In this document: one piece after another, positions 7,965 through 16,698 of the stretch
Layout: each line of letters opens with the position of its first letter
Position numbering within the stretch: position 1 is the first letter of the stretch
Source of the DNA: Candidatus Limnocylindrales bacterium
GTDB taxonomy: Bacteria > Moduliflexota > Moduliflexia > Moduliflexales > JAUQPW01
Length of the DNA stretch: 64,000 bases
Direction of reading: 5' to 3'
Assembly (NCBI GenBank): GCA_035559535.1
Contig: DATMBG010000003.1
Location: forward strand, 1-64,000
The notes under the pieces: generated by a model
What the model was told of the DNA's origin: nothing
Database searches by the model: none
Seen by the model: the letters and a program-made list of their open reading frames with translations, nothing else
Position numbers and translations under genes: made by a program

Positions 7965-10355
7965 TTACTTTTCGGAAATATCCAGGGGAACCAGTTTATG
8001 TTCTATCAGAAAATGATAGAGGGCTTCGGCGTCGATTTTATGGGCAACAGCATTGGGATGATGATCTTGACTGGAGACCCAAAAGAGCCCAGGGAGTTGA
8101 TCCAGATGTGTTTTAGCATATTCCACATAATAGGGATAGGTATTTAAAAAGAAAAAGCCGTTTTCCTGACTTAAACGGGTAATTAAGTTTAATTGAAGTT
8201 CTTTAAAAGAATTAGGCCGGTAAAGGGGATCTTCCGGCAAACCGGGATAAGAAATCACGGCAAACTGAACCACCGGAATTTTATGAGCTCTGGCCACCTC
8301 TCCTAATTTGTTCATAGCCCTTATATATCCTTTGGTACCGACCATAGATCGATATTCTTCGGGTAAAGCCGGATCCTCATCCAGATGGTCTGCTTCCTCC
8401 CGGGAAAGGGTTCTCCCTTCATAGACAAAGGGAAGAAGTTCTTTTTCTGGATTCCCCCGCAAAATCTGATATCGGGAATAGATAAAGTCGAACAGGTAAG
8501 ATTTTCTTAGCCTGGAGTAATCCTCGGGGAGCTTCATGAAGTTTGGAATATCATAATCATTAGTATTGAAATTCATGAGGACCAGATCCGGGGAATATTT
8601 TAAGCATTTTTGGATAAACACTTCCACTTCCATAGCCGTATTGTAGCCCGGAACGGAAAAGTTAATGACCTCATACCGGACGGAAGAAGAATTTTGATTC
8701 AGGTATCGCTCCAGGACCTTCAAGGAAGTATCTTCAAGTTTTACTCCCCAGCCGAAGAGGGAAGAATCCCCGAGTCCCACGATTCTGAAAGTATTCTCCT
8801 TTTTTTGCTCACTATATTCGAAATCCCTCAATCCTTGTGAGTTGGTAGTCAGGGGGACTTGCATGAAGTAACCCGATAGCAAAGGCTTTAATTCGTAAAT
8901 GATACCTTCATAGGGACTGGCCTGGACGATGCCTTTCAAGTTATAGGTCTGGGAATTAGTATTAAAATCAGCTTCTTTGGACTCCTTCAGGCGCAGTTGG
9001 AGGTCCTTTCTATTTTCCCGAAGATATAAAATCAATCGAATGGTTCCTTCCGCTACGAGGACAAAAACTAGAATCGCCGCCAGGGAAAGGGAAATGTTCT
9101 GGACATACCTTTTTAAAACCTGAGCCTTCCTTCCCCTCTCCCTGACGACTTCCCTGTGTATCACGACCCCGAGAAAACACAACCAGGCCAGGGCATAGAG
9201 ACCCTTTAAATTTCGGACCAAAAATTCTATTCCTTCGGGTAGAGGTCGGGGATAGAGAAGATCCGGAGGGAGGTGGGTTTCCACCCCTTCCTTCCCGGCC
9301 CAGAGTACAAATAATTCATATTCTCCACCACCCTGAAAATAGCCAATTTTAATTTGATGCAGCCCCCGGGTTAGAAAGATTTTTCCTGAGGCTTTCCTGG
9401 CAACGTGATATCCCCCATTCTCTACAACGTGGCTATCATCGATGTAAAGGAAAGAGCCATCATCGGATATGGTGGAAAAGGTATATTCACCTTCCCGATC
9501 TATTTCGATCCATCCCTCCCAGAGGATACTGAAGTTTCGGGAGGGGAGGATTCCCTGTAGAGAATCCATTTTTTCCAGGTTGATGGATTTTTCACGTCTG
9601 GAAAAGACCGGTTGGCCCCTCCATTCTGGGTTATCATAATAACTGGCCGTTAAGCCTCGCGGAGGCCAAAACCAGAAAACGGGAAGAATCAAAATCGGCA
9701 CAAGGGTTAAAACCAGGCGCCCTTTCTCCCCCAGGACTTCCCTGTCTGTAATCATCCAGAGAAGAAAAAACCAGGAGAGGGTATAAAGAACGCCTAAGTG
9801 ACGGAGCAGAAACCCGGCTCCTTGAAAGGGGGGACGAGAATAGAGAATATCCGGGGGAATTTCCATCTCCCTTCCCCCGGGCTCTGTCCAGTGTACCAGC
9901 AGCTTATAGTCTCCCCTTTCCTGAAAATACTTAATATCGATGCGATGAAAGCCTCGATTTAAAGAGATTTTTCCAGAGGCTACTTTGGGCGGATGAACCC
10001 CTCCGTTATCGACTACCAGAGTATTATCAATAAAAATAAAAGAGCCATCATCGGATCGTGTAGAAAAGGTATACTCTCCTTCCCGATCTATCCGGATCCA
10101 TCCAGTCCAGACGATGCTAAAACCGGTTTGAGGGAAAGTTTCCTGCCTTTGTCGGACTGTAGTTAAGCCGATATGATCCTCACGTTGAGAAAAGATGGGT
10201 TCTCCTTTCCATCCCGAATTGCTATAATAGCAGGCCGTTAAGCCTCGAGGGGGCAGAAACCAGAAAAAAGACAAAATCAGGGTCATGGAAAAGGCCAGGG
10301 CCAGAAGTCCTCGGTTTCTTAGAAGAAAAAAAACTTTTTGGACATTAAAAGGCAT
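7965..10355 (-). CDS. Double-PA14 membrane protein with SGNH hydrolase domain
   Basis: A 796-residue protein built from a tandem duplication: membrane span (17-35), PA14 domain (about 38-170), span (about 180-200), span (213-230), PA14 domain (about 234-366) and span (about 376-397). A further span (about 420-442) follows, then a C-terminal SGNH hydrolase domain. Each PA14 copy starts with GLTA(C/S)YY and carries a DDGSF block, the position of the calcium-binding Asp pair in PA14 lectins. The hydrolase shows GLGDSSLFGWG, NFSVPGYNT, NFNTNDYD and DHHPNAVAH. PA14 domains usually bind glycans, so this looks like a glycan-tethered surface esterase or acyltransferase. It lies 65 bases upstream of the spermidine-synthase-like gene on the same strand. 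Confidence 0.8.
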   Translation of the reverse strand: MPFNVQKVFFLLRNRGLLALAFSMTLILSFFWFLPPRGLTACYYSNSGWKGEPIFSQREDHIGLTTVRQRQETFPQTGFSIVWTGWIRIDREGEYTFSTRSDDGSFIFIDNTLVVDNGGVHPPKVASGKISLNRGFHRIDIKYFQERGDYKLLVHWTEPGGREMEIPPDILYSRPPFQGAGFLLRHLGVLYTLSWFFLLWMITDREVLGEKGRLVLTLVPILILPVFWFWPPRGLTASYYDNPEWRGQPVFSRREKSINLEKMDSLQGILPSRNFSILWEGWIEIDREGEYTFSTISDDGSFLYIDDSHVVENGGYHVARKASGKIFLTRGLHQIKIGYFQGGGEYELFVLWAGKEGVETHLPPDLLYPRPLPEGIEFLVRNLKGLYALAWLCFLGVVIHREVVRERGRKAQVLKRYVQNISLSLAAILVFVLVAEGTIRLILYLRENRKDLQLRLKESKEADFNTNSQTYNLKGIVQASPYEGIIYELKPLLSGYFMQVPLTTNSQGLRDFEYSEQKKENTFRIVGLGDSSLFGWGVKLEDTSLKVLERYLNQNSSSVRYEVINFSVPGYNTAMEVEVFIQKCLKYSPDLVLMNFNTNDYDIPNFMKLPEDYSRLRKSYLFDFIYSRYQILRGNPEKELLPFVYEGRTLSREEADHLDEDPALPEEYRSMVGTKGYIRAMNKLGEVARAHKIPVVQFAVISYPGLPEDPLYRPNSFKELQLNLITRLSQENGFFFLNTYPYYVEYAKTHLDQLPGLFWVSSQDHHPNAVAHKIDAEALYHFLIEHKLVPLDISEK

Positions 10356-10382
10356 AGATTTTCTTCTTTTCCCCCCAATTTT

Positions 10383-10524
10383 TTAAAGATTCACCCATTT
10401 TTCGGTGACAAGGGTTTTAAAAATTTCTTCGGCAAAGACCCTATGACCTTCCTGGTTCGGATGGAAATCAATAGGATTTACCCCAATGACTCTCAACAAC
10501 AGTCTTTGATTTATCTCCGATCCG
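10383..10524 (-). pseudogene. 3' remnant of an SGNH hydrolase gene
   Basis: Read on the minus strand, a short frame encodes NPIDFHPNQEGHRVFAEEIF and then ends in TEKWVNL and a stop at 10383-10385. This is the catalytic Asp-x-His C-terminal block of the SGNH hydrolases in this cluster. No nucleophile half is present, and the frame is closed by a TAA just upstream. The last part of the neighbouring GT-C-type gene overlaps it in another frame, so a deletion seems to have joined the 5' part of one gene to the 3' end of a lost hydrolase. The upper boundary is approximate. Confidence 0.65.
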
Positions 10525-12528
10525 AACCTTTAAAAAGGCTTTAAGTCCTTGCAGATACCGGACCAGTCTATATACGCCTTCAACGGCAAACATAAATAAA
10601 AGCGCATCGATGGGAAGCCGATATCTATCTTCTGGACTATTAAAAACCGATGGCATCAGGGTAAAGTAACCTACAGTCATCAACAACAGAATTGCATAAG
10701 TCCTGGAATCCGGTCTACGGGAAAAGTAAAAAATAATCCCCAGTAAACAAAATATCAAAACTACCTTCATGCTCATAGCCCCTTTTGTAAAAAAATAATG
10801 AATCCCCCACTTTATAGAGGGGAAATGATCAGTAGGGGTATTGGGAAAAGCACCCACGGAGAATCCCCTTGTCCATTTACAACACAAATTAGGAACATGG
10901 TTGGCCAGACAGATATGGATACTGTACTCTGGAACTGTAAGCATTTCATAGAATTGCTTGAAAGTATTAAGGATAAATTGGTAAGGATGTGCCCGGAGGG
11001 TTTCTAACGCAAAGGAGAACAGAGCTTTATCGGCCTCAAGTTCTGAGTATCCGAGTTTGAAAGTTAATCGATTTTTTACCTCATAATAAACAACCTTGTT
11101 TCTTAAACGTTCTTCTTCATAGATTCGTTTTATAAGGGGGTAACGCGTGTTCTCTACAGGTCGCAGGCCATCCAGATCCAGCACCCTGTAAAAAAGCCCC
11201 AGACCCTGACCTCTACTGAGACCCCAAAACCCATAAGTCCTATGATTGATGAACATCCAGGGAGAAATAACGGCAAGATAGGTGGCGAAAGCCAGAACAG
11301 ACGGGAATATTATCCTTCTAATTCTTCCGGCTTTAAACCAGAGGACCAGCGGCAAACTTAAGATAAAAAACTGAGCTACGGGTCGGGTCAAAGCAAGTAG
11401 ACCGTATAAAATCCCCATGAGAAAATATCCTTTCCAGGAGTTTTTCTCCAGAATCTTTAAAGTGGCATACAGCCATAAACTTAAGAAAAAAATAAACAGT
11501 ACTTCGGTTTGAACAACGGTTTCATAATATAACAGGAGGGTATACAGGCTGAAGAGCAGGCTGCTATAAAAAGCGACGGTGGAATCAAAGATTTTTTTTG
11601 CAATTTTATAAAAGAAAATGATCGAAAGGAGCCCCAAGATGCGCTGGGCTATGATAACGAGGGTCCCTATTTTCGGGGTCTCACCGAAATATAAAAACAG
11701 CGCCAAAAATAACGGGTACAGGGGAGTGTGGTAAATCAGATGAGGAGAAAGACTGAACTGACTCAGGATGGCACGGGCCGTATTATAATAGATAATGGAA
11801 TCCGGCCATAGAATCCCGTAAGTACCCAGGGTCATAGTAAACCGGGCGGTTATTCCAACCCCTATAATTATACCTAAAGCCGACGTTTTTTGCCGGGCCA
11901 GGTGGAGGACATACAGGAAGACTCCTGACCAGATCAACACAAGAAGGTTTATAGCAGCGTCTAATCTCTGTTTGAAGAGATAATCTCGGGGACGGACCGA
12001 GGGGGGTAATAGGAAGGAGGAAGGAAGAGGTTCCAGAGATTGGTCTCCTCGAGCCCATAGAAGGACCAGCCCATAATTCCCTCCGACTTGAAAATATCGG
12101 ATTCGAATCGGATAAATTCCGGCCTTCACAGAAATCTGCCCTCTGGCCATTTTTAATCCATGAACCCCTCCATTATCTACAACGGGCCGGTCGTTTATAT
12201 AAAGTGAAGAACCATCATCGGACTGGGTTGCAAAACTATATTCTCCGGTCTCCTGGATGGCTATAAACCCTCTCCACTCGATACTGAATTGATTCCCTGG
12301 AAATCTTGTCTGACGCTCTCGGAGTACATCTTGAGAAATTTCCGGGTCAAGGGCTACAAACTCAGGATCTCCCTCCCAATTCGGGTTAGCGTAGTACTTT
12401 CCCTCCAGTCCATGGGGAATTTGAAAATATCGATTCAACCCATAGGCCCCCAAAGACAGAATCATCAAACAGCCTAGGAGGAAGATCCCAGGTTTCCCTG
12501 GCTTTATGGAAGGAGGAAAAATTGTCAT
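10468..12528 (-). CDS. PA14-domain GT-C (ArnT/PMT-like) membrane glycosyltransferase
   Basis: A 686-residue protein: an N-terminal span (about 15-32), a PA14 domain (about 36-165) beginning GLEGKYYANPNWEG and containing SDDGSSLYIND, then a polytopic domain of about ten helices. The first loop of that domain carries WPDSIIYYNTAR, the acidic motif typical of GT-C enzymes (family 39/ArnT-like) that use polyprenyl-phosphate sugars on the outer face of the cytoplasmic membrane. The N-terminal 165 residues are paralogous to those of the 781-residue protein at 14094-16439. The C-terminal tail after about residue 668 is read from the SGNH remnant in another frame, so the original end has probably been altered. 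Acceptor unknown. Confidence 0.75.
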   Translation of the reverse strand: MTIFPPSIKPGKPGIFLLGCLMILSLGAYGLNRYFQIPHGLEGKYYANPNWEGDPEFVALDPEISQDVLRERQTRFPGNQFSIEWRGFIAIQETGEYSFATQSDDGSSLYINDRPVVDNGGVHGLKMARGQISVKAGIYPIRIRYFQVGGNYGLVLLWARGDQSLEPLPSSFLLPPSVRPRDYLFKQRLDAAINLLVLIWSGVFLYVLHLARQKTSALGIIIGVGITARFTMTLGTYGILWPDSIIYYNTARAILSQFSLSPHLIYHTPLYPLFLALFLYFGETPKIGTLVIIAQRILGLLSIIFFYKIAKKIFDSTVAFYSSLLFSLYTLLLYYETVVQTEVLFIFFLSLWLYATLKILEKNSWKGYFLMGILYGLLALTRPVAQFFILSLPLVLWFKAGRIRRIIFPSVLAFATYLAVISPWMFINHRTYGFWGLSRGQGLGLFYRVLDLDGLRPVENTRYPLIKRIYEEERLRNKVVYYEVKNRLTFKLGYSELEADKALFSFALETLRAHPYQFILNTFKQFYEMLTVPEYSIHICLANHVPNLCCKWTRGFSVGAFPNTPTDHFPSIKWGIHYFFTKGAMSMKVVLIFCLLGIIFYFSRRPDSRTYAILLLMTVGYFTLMPSVFNSPEDRYRLPIDALLFMFAVEGVYRLVRYLQGLKAFLKVRIGDKSKTVVESHWGKSY

Positions 12529-12872
12529 CGGTTTCGGTATTTATCATCTGGTCATGAACCCCAGAGACTTTTCCCGGCCAGATCCGGTTGAATTTAAATC
12601 CATTAAAAAAAGGGGAACCGATAAAACGGTAAATTACGTAGACCCTGGAAATTCCACCCCAAAATTACACGTTTTAAGTAAAAAACTCACTGTGAGAGGG
12701 TCATTTCCTGCTTTTTTAGGGTATAATCCGGTTGCCCATTCCAGTAAGTTCGCTTTATTCTAATAATATCTATAGCACCGAAGATATTATCGAAAGAAAT
12801 CGGGATGTCAACAGAAAATGGAATCTTATCTAAAACCCGGATACCGGATAGGGGAGCGGTAAAATAAGTTTT
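12529..12872. other. Divergent intergenic region with hairpin
   Basis: A 344-base AT-rich spacer between divergently transcribed genes. It contains an inverted repeat with 9-bp arms ATAATATCT (12763-12771) and AGATATTAT (12782-12790), a possible operator. No gene is supported; the plus-strand frame from 12506 is antisense to the start of the GT-C gene. Confidence 0.5.
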
Positions 12873-14087
12873 ATGAAAAAAGGAAGTTTTTGGAGGAAAA
12901 CGGGCGAGATGGTTTTTTTAACTATGGGGATTCCCTTCGTCTTTTTCGCCCTGCTGGAGGCCCTTATCAGATTTTCAGGAATCAATACCGACGTAGTTAA
13001 AAGTAAGAACTTTCAGGTTGAGGTACCCGTTTGGGCCTCCAACGATATCAATTTTTTTGCCGCGGAAGGAATTTACAGACAAATTCTGGATAATACCCTT
13101 TCTGTAGAGTCTGCGGACTGGTTGAATTATTTTGAAGAAGCCTCCTACGTCCACTATAAGATGAAGCCCCGGGTCTCTGCTTATGTGACCAACACGGTAA
13201 ATCGGATAGAACTGGAAAAGGGGATTAAAGTGTTTATGAAATCTAACTCTGAGGGGTTTCGAACTGAAGAGATTCCCATTCACAAGGAGAAAAATGTCTA
13301 TCGAATTGTTCTCCTGGGAGATTCCAGTACGTTCGGGTGGGGAGTCAATCAAGATGAAAGGTTTTCAAGATTTTTAGAGGATAAGTTAAATTCTGTTCAG
13401 AATTCCACCCGATATGAGATTATTAACCTGGGAATACCGGGCTATACCACGGATCATGGGATGGCTGCTTTTCAACACTATGCCTTAAAATATTCTCCCG
13501 ATATGATGATTCTCAGCTTTGGGGCCAATGATGGAAAGCCTGTCCCTCAAAGGGCCAAGAAGTTTTTGAAGCTTAATCCCTGGATGGAAGATCTGCAGGG
13601 ATTTTTAAGAAACTTCTCCACGTATAAATTGATGCGGAAAATCCTTCTCTCCTTCTACAATCCCTTCGATGCCCTGCATAGCCAAAACCCAAAGGGTCCT
13701 GTGGAGCCCTTTGTGACCTTTCTGGAATACCAAAAAAATTTAGAATACCTGATCGATACAGGAAGGGAAAAAGGTATTGAAACGGTTCTTCTGGGACTTT
13801 GCTGCCCAAAGAGTTATCTGGATATTATGCGAAAGGTTGCTCAAAGCAAGAACGTTCCAATGATAGACGGCATGCATGTGTTGATCCAAAGTATTCCCGA
13901 GGTTCAGGAAGGAAAGCACTATCCGGAGCTTGCTCGGCACTATAAGGACTTATTCGGGGAGGAATCCCTTAGGAACAGACGTTTGTGGTATGTCACCAGT
14001 GATACCTGTCACCCCAATGTTATCGGGCATAGAATCCTGGCAGAAGCTCTCTACGATCGAATTTTTGCAGAGAAAATAAAACCCTAG
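12873..14087 (+). CDS. Membrane-anchored SGNH/GDSL hydrolase
   Basis: A 404-residue protein with an N-terminal span (about 12-32) and a periplasm-facing SGNH hydrolase domain (about 140-400). Visible blocks are LLGDSSTFGWG (nucleophile Ser), NLGIPGYTT (Gly), LSFGANDG (Asn) and DTCHPNVIGH (Asp/His). It is a paralogue of the C-terminal domain of the double-PA14 protein and of the 340-residue hydrolase, but lies on the opposite strand and has no PA14 module. It ends seven bases from the end of the convergent PA14/GT-C gene. Likely activity is deacylation or acyl transfer on surface glycan; the exact reaction cannot be read from sequence. Confidence 0.8.
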   Translation: MKKGSFWRKTGEMVFLTMGIPFVFFALLEALIRFSGINTDVVKSKNFQVEVPVWASNDINFFAAEGIYRQILDNTLSVESADWLNYFEEASYVHYKMKPRVSAYVTNTVNRIELEKGIKVFMKSNSEGFRTEEIPIHKEKNVYRIVLLGDSSTFGWGVNQDERFSRFLEDKLNSVQNSTRYEIINLGIPGYTTDHGMAAFQHYALKYSPDMMILSFGANDGKPVPQRAKKFLKLNPWMEDLQGFLRNFSTYKLMRKILLSFYNPFDALHSQNPKGPVEPFVTFLEYQKNLEYLIDTGREKGIETVLLGLCCPKSYLDIMRKVAQSKNVPMIDGMHVLIQSIPEVQEGKHYPELARHYKDLFGEESLRNRRLWYVTSDTCHPNVIGHRILAEALYDRIFAEKIKP

Positions 14088-14093
14088 GCTTTA

Positions 14094-16439
14094 TCAAGGG
14101 TTACCAGGCGGGTGTAATCGGTAGAGTACGGTTCCATCTGATCCCGTGGCTACCTGTATGAATTCAGGTCGATGGGCCAGGGTCGCAAGGACTGCTTCTG
14201 CCTTGGAGGGATCGTAATAGCGGGTCGGATGGACGACCACATAGGTAACTCCTATCCGTTGTAGCTCTTCAATAGCAGCTTCCGATGGAAAGTCCGGGAG
14301 TATTTTAGAATACCGTCTGTAGGAGGAGGGGAAGAAGCTACTATACCCGTTGACAAGGGGTTTCCAGTGCAGGGTTGAAGCTAGCATATAAGGGGCGTTA
14401 TCCGCGGCCTGCGAGATAGGGTAGAAGGGTATTTCGGCAACTACGGCAGGTCCTGGATCCCGGGCAATATATTGATAAATTTCCGGAATTCCTTCAAAGG
14501 AAACATAATTCATGGGGGCGCGAAGAGCTTCTATATTGACCGCGATTACAAGTCCAAAAGCCAGGAAGGTTATCCAGCGACGTCCGGCAAATCGTCGTCT
14601 GAGCCGGATAAGGCCGTAACTTGCAAGGGCGGCTAAGGCCAGTAAGAACAGATATCCAAACCGGGAAGTCGCTCGAATTCCCCATAAGGGTGGAAAGAAT
14701 TGATAAAGCCAGGTATAGACAGGTGTGGCAGGACCAAAAGATAAGAGAAAACCCATTATTCCAATACCTATGAACATACGGACCCGTCCGTTGCGCAGAG
14801 CGCATCGTCCATTGACTAGCTTGATAACAGAGAGTCCCACCGCAAGAATACCCGGGAATAACGTTTCCTGAAGGGAAGATAAACGGTGACTCCAGATAGC
14901 ATAATGCAATCTTCCGACAGCAGCCACATAAGAAGTTAAGGAAGCAGAGGTTACAGCATCGAGCGGGCGGATCATCTCTGGACTCCGATGAACGACCCAG
15001 TAGGGTGCCAATAAGGGTAGGACGATTACCGCAGTAATCAGGGTGGCTAGGCCCATACGGGAGAGAACGGGAGCTATAGAACTTCCCCACCATTCGTCGA
15101 TCCGTATCATCAGCCCAATGCCTACGGCAAAAATGGCAAAGACCCCCAGGTAACCCGAAGTCAGGCACAAAAGGGCCACCAGGCATCCTAACTGGATGGA
15201 ATCTTTCAGGCGTCGATGGAGGATCAACCGGTCCAGGGTCAAAAGAGCCCATGGAAGCCAAAAGGCATAATGGGCTTGAAGATGTGGTAATCGTGTCAAG
15301 GTATGGGCGTTAAAGGCCAGAAGTGAGCCTCCCAAAAGACCTGCTAGGTGATCTCCTGTGAACCTCACTACCAGCCCATACATCGCCAGGGCGGTCAGAA
15401 AAAATCCTAAAAGTAAGAGCACGTTATAGGTAAGAACCGGAGAAGCTCCAAATTCCCGTAAGGGTACGGCCAGAAGACCAGGAACGAGAAACGGATCGGA
15501 GAAGGCCAGAGCGTAGGGTTCAGGGTAAAAAATGTTTGCATGGAAGAGGTGAAGGGGATCCCGGGTCAGACTATGGGCAATCCAACACAGGGTCCAGGTA
15601 ATATGTACCGTATCCAGGTTATTGTTACGGGACCATCGGGCCGGATTTGCCACCAAAGGCCAGGTGTGAAAAACCGTCAAAAACAGAAAAAAAACCATGG
15701 CAAAGAGTCCCTGACGTAAGGGGATGGGATAATAAGGAGGATAATCGGGATGGGTCCTGGCATAAAATCTTCTCACTTTAATCCCCAGGGATTTAAAAAG
15801 CTTTAACCATCGATCCGAAGAGAAGATCAGATAACCTAAGACTCCTGCCCAAACCAGTTTAAGAAGAAACCCAACGGTATTCAGTCTTTGACGGAGCTTG
15901 TAATTTCCATAATTCACCGGTTGGGGCGACAAAATCGATGAAGGAAGACGTTTTAAAGGTTGGTTCCCTTGAGCCCAGGAAAGAGCCAGCCCATAGGAAC
16001 CTCCGGCCTGAAAATATTTCAGCTGAATCGGATAAACTCCGGCTTCCAGATAGATATGTCCGGTAGCCGTTTCCAGGCCATGGGTACCTCCATTATCCAC
16101 CACGAGTTGGTTATTTATAGACAGGGAAGAACCATCATCCGAGGCAATGGTAAAGGCATACTCCCCGGTCTTCTCAATAATGATAAATCCCGTCCAGAGA
16201 ACACTGAATCGATTCTCGGGGAATTTTTTCCGGCGCATCCTGAGTAAATCGGTAGAAATTTCTGAATCCAGGGTCACCCACAGAGGTTCTCCCCGCCAGT
16301 TTGGATTAGGATAATAGCTACCCTTTAATCCCTGGGAAATTACAAGGTGTCGGTCTAATCCATAGGCTCCCAAGGATAGAAGGACTAGACACCCGAGAAG
16401 GAAGGCTGAATGTTTCGTTAGATGCGGAATAGATCTCAT
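14094..16439 (-). CDS. PA14-domain polytopic membrane protein, GT-C/YfhO-like
   Basis: A 781-residue protein with an N-terminal span, a PA14 domain (about 30-165, SDDGSSLSIN) and about twelve helices after residue 220. The polytopic part begins with NNLDTVHITW in the first loop, where GT-C glycosyltransferases carry their acidic residue, and ends with a soluble C-terminal domain of about 120 residues (ELQRIGVTYVVVHP), as in YfhO-like and other uncharacterised GT-C-type proteins. The PA14 head is paralogous to that of the 686-residue neighbour, whereas the membrane parts differ. The start at 16439 aligns with the neighbour's N-terminus; 16511 would add 24 charged residues before the first span. 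Probably glycosylates an extracytoplasmic acceptor (inference). Confidence 0.65.
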   Translation of the reverse strand: MRSIPHLTKHSAFLLGCLVLLSLGAYGLDRHLVISQGLKGSYYPNPNWRGEPLWVTLDSEISTDLLRMRRKKFPENRFSVLWTGFIIIEKTGEYAFTIASDDGSSLSINNQLVVDNGGTHGLETATGHIYLEAGVYPIQLKYFQAGGSYGLALSWAQGNQPLKRLPSSILSPQPVNYGNYKLRQRLNTVGFLLKLVWAGVLGYLIFSSDRWLKLFKSLGIKVRRFYARTHPDYPPYYPIPLRQGLFAMVFFLFLTVFHTWPLVANPARWSRNNNLDTVHITWTLCWIAHSLTRDPLHLFHANIFYPEPYALAFSDPFLVPGLLAVPLREFGASPVLTYNVLLLLGFFLTALAMYGLVVRFTGDHLAGLLGGSLLAFNAHTLTRLPHLQAHYAFWLPWALLTLDRLILHRRLKDSIQLGCLVALLCLTSGYLGVFAIFAVGIGLMIRIDEWWGSSIAPVLSRMGLATLITAVIVLPLLAPYWVVHRSPEMIRPLDAVTSASLTSYVAAVGRLHYAIWSHRLSSLQETLFPGILAVGLSVIKLVNGRCALRNGRVRMFIGIGIMGFLLSFGPATPVYTWLYQFFPPLWGIRATSRFGYLFLLALAALASYGLIRLRRRFAGRRWITFLAFGLVIAVNIEALRAPMNYVSFEGIPEIYQYIARDPGPAVVAEIPFYPISQAADNAPYMLASTLHWKPLVNGYSSFFPSSYRRYSKILPDFPSEAAIEELQRIGVTYVVVHPTRYYDPSKAEAVLATLAHRPEFIQVATGSDGTVLYRLHPPGNP

Positions 16440-16698
16440 AGCAAGGTATCTTTTTCGTAGAAATTCACAACCTTTTTCTTCCTCCCCTATCCTCTCCCAT
16501 TTTTCATCCAAAAGTCAACTAAATTTGGGAACCCGGTCTTTTTAACGTTGACAAGGGAAAATTTAAGCACTAAACATAAAGTGTTGTTGGCTTTATTTGC
16601 TTCAAAATCTCCTCATTTCAGGAGAAAGAAAATTTGCCCGTAATTCTATGTAAGTGTAAACAACTTATGGATAGAATTGCGTGTAAGTTATTTTGGAA

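Noticed and set aside
14494..15261. 255-codon minus-strand frame overlapping the PA14/GT-C gene
   Set aside because: Same-strand shadow of the larger polytopic gene, with no family motif, start signal or spacing of its own.
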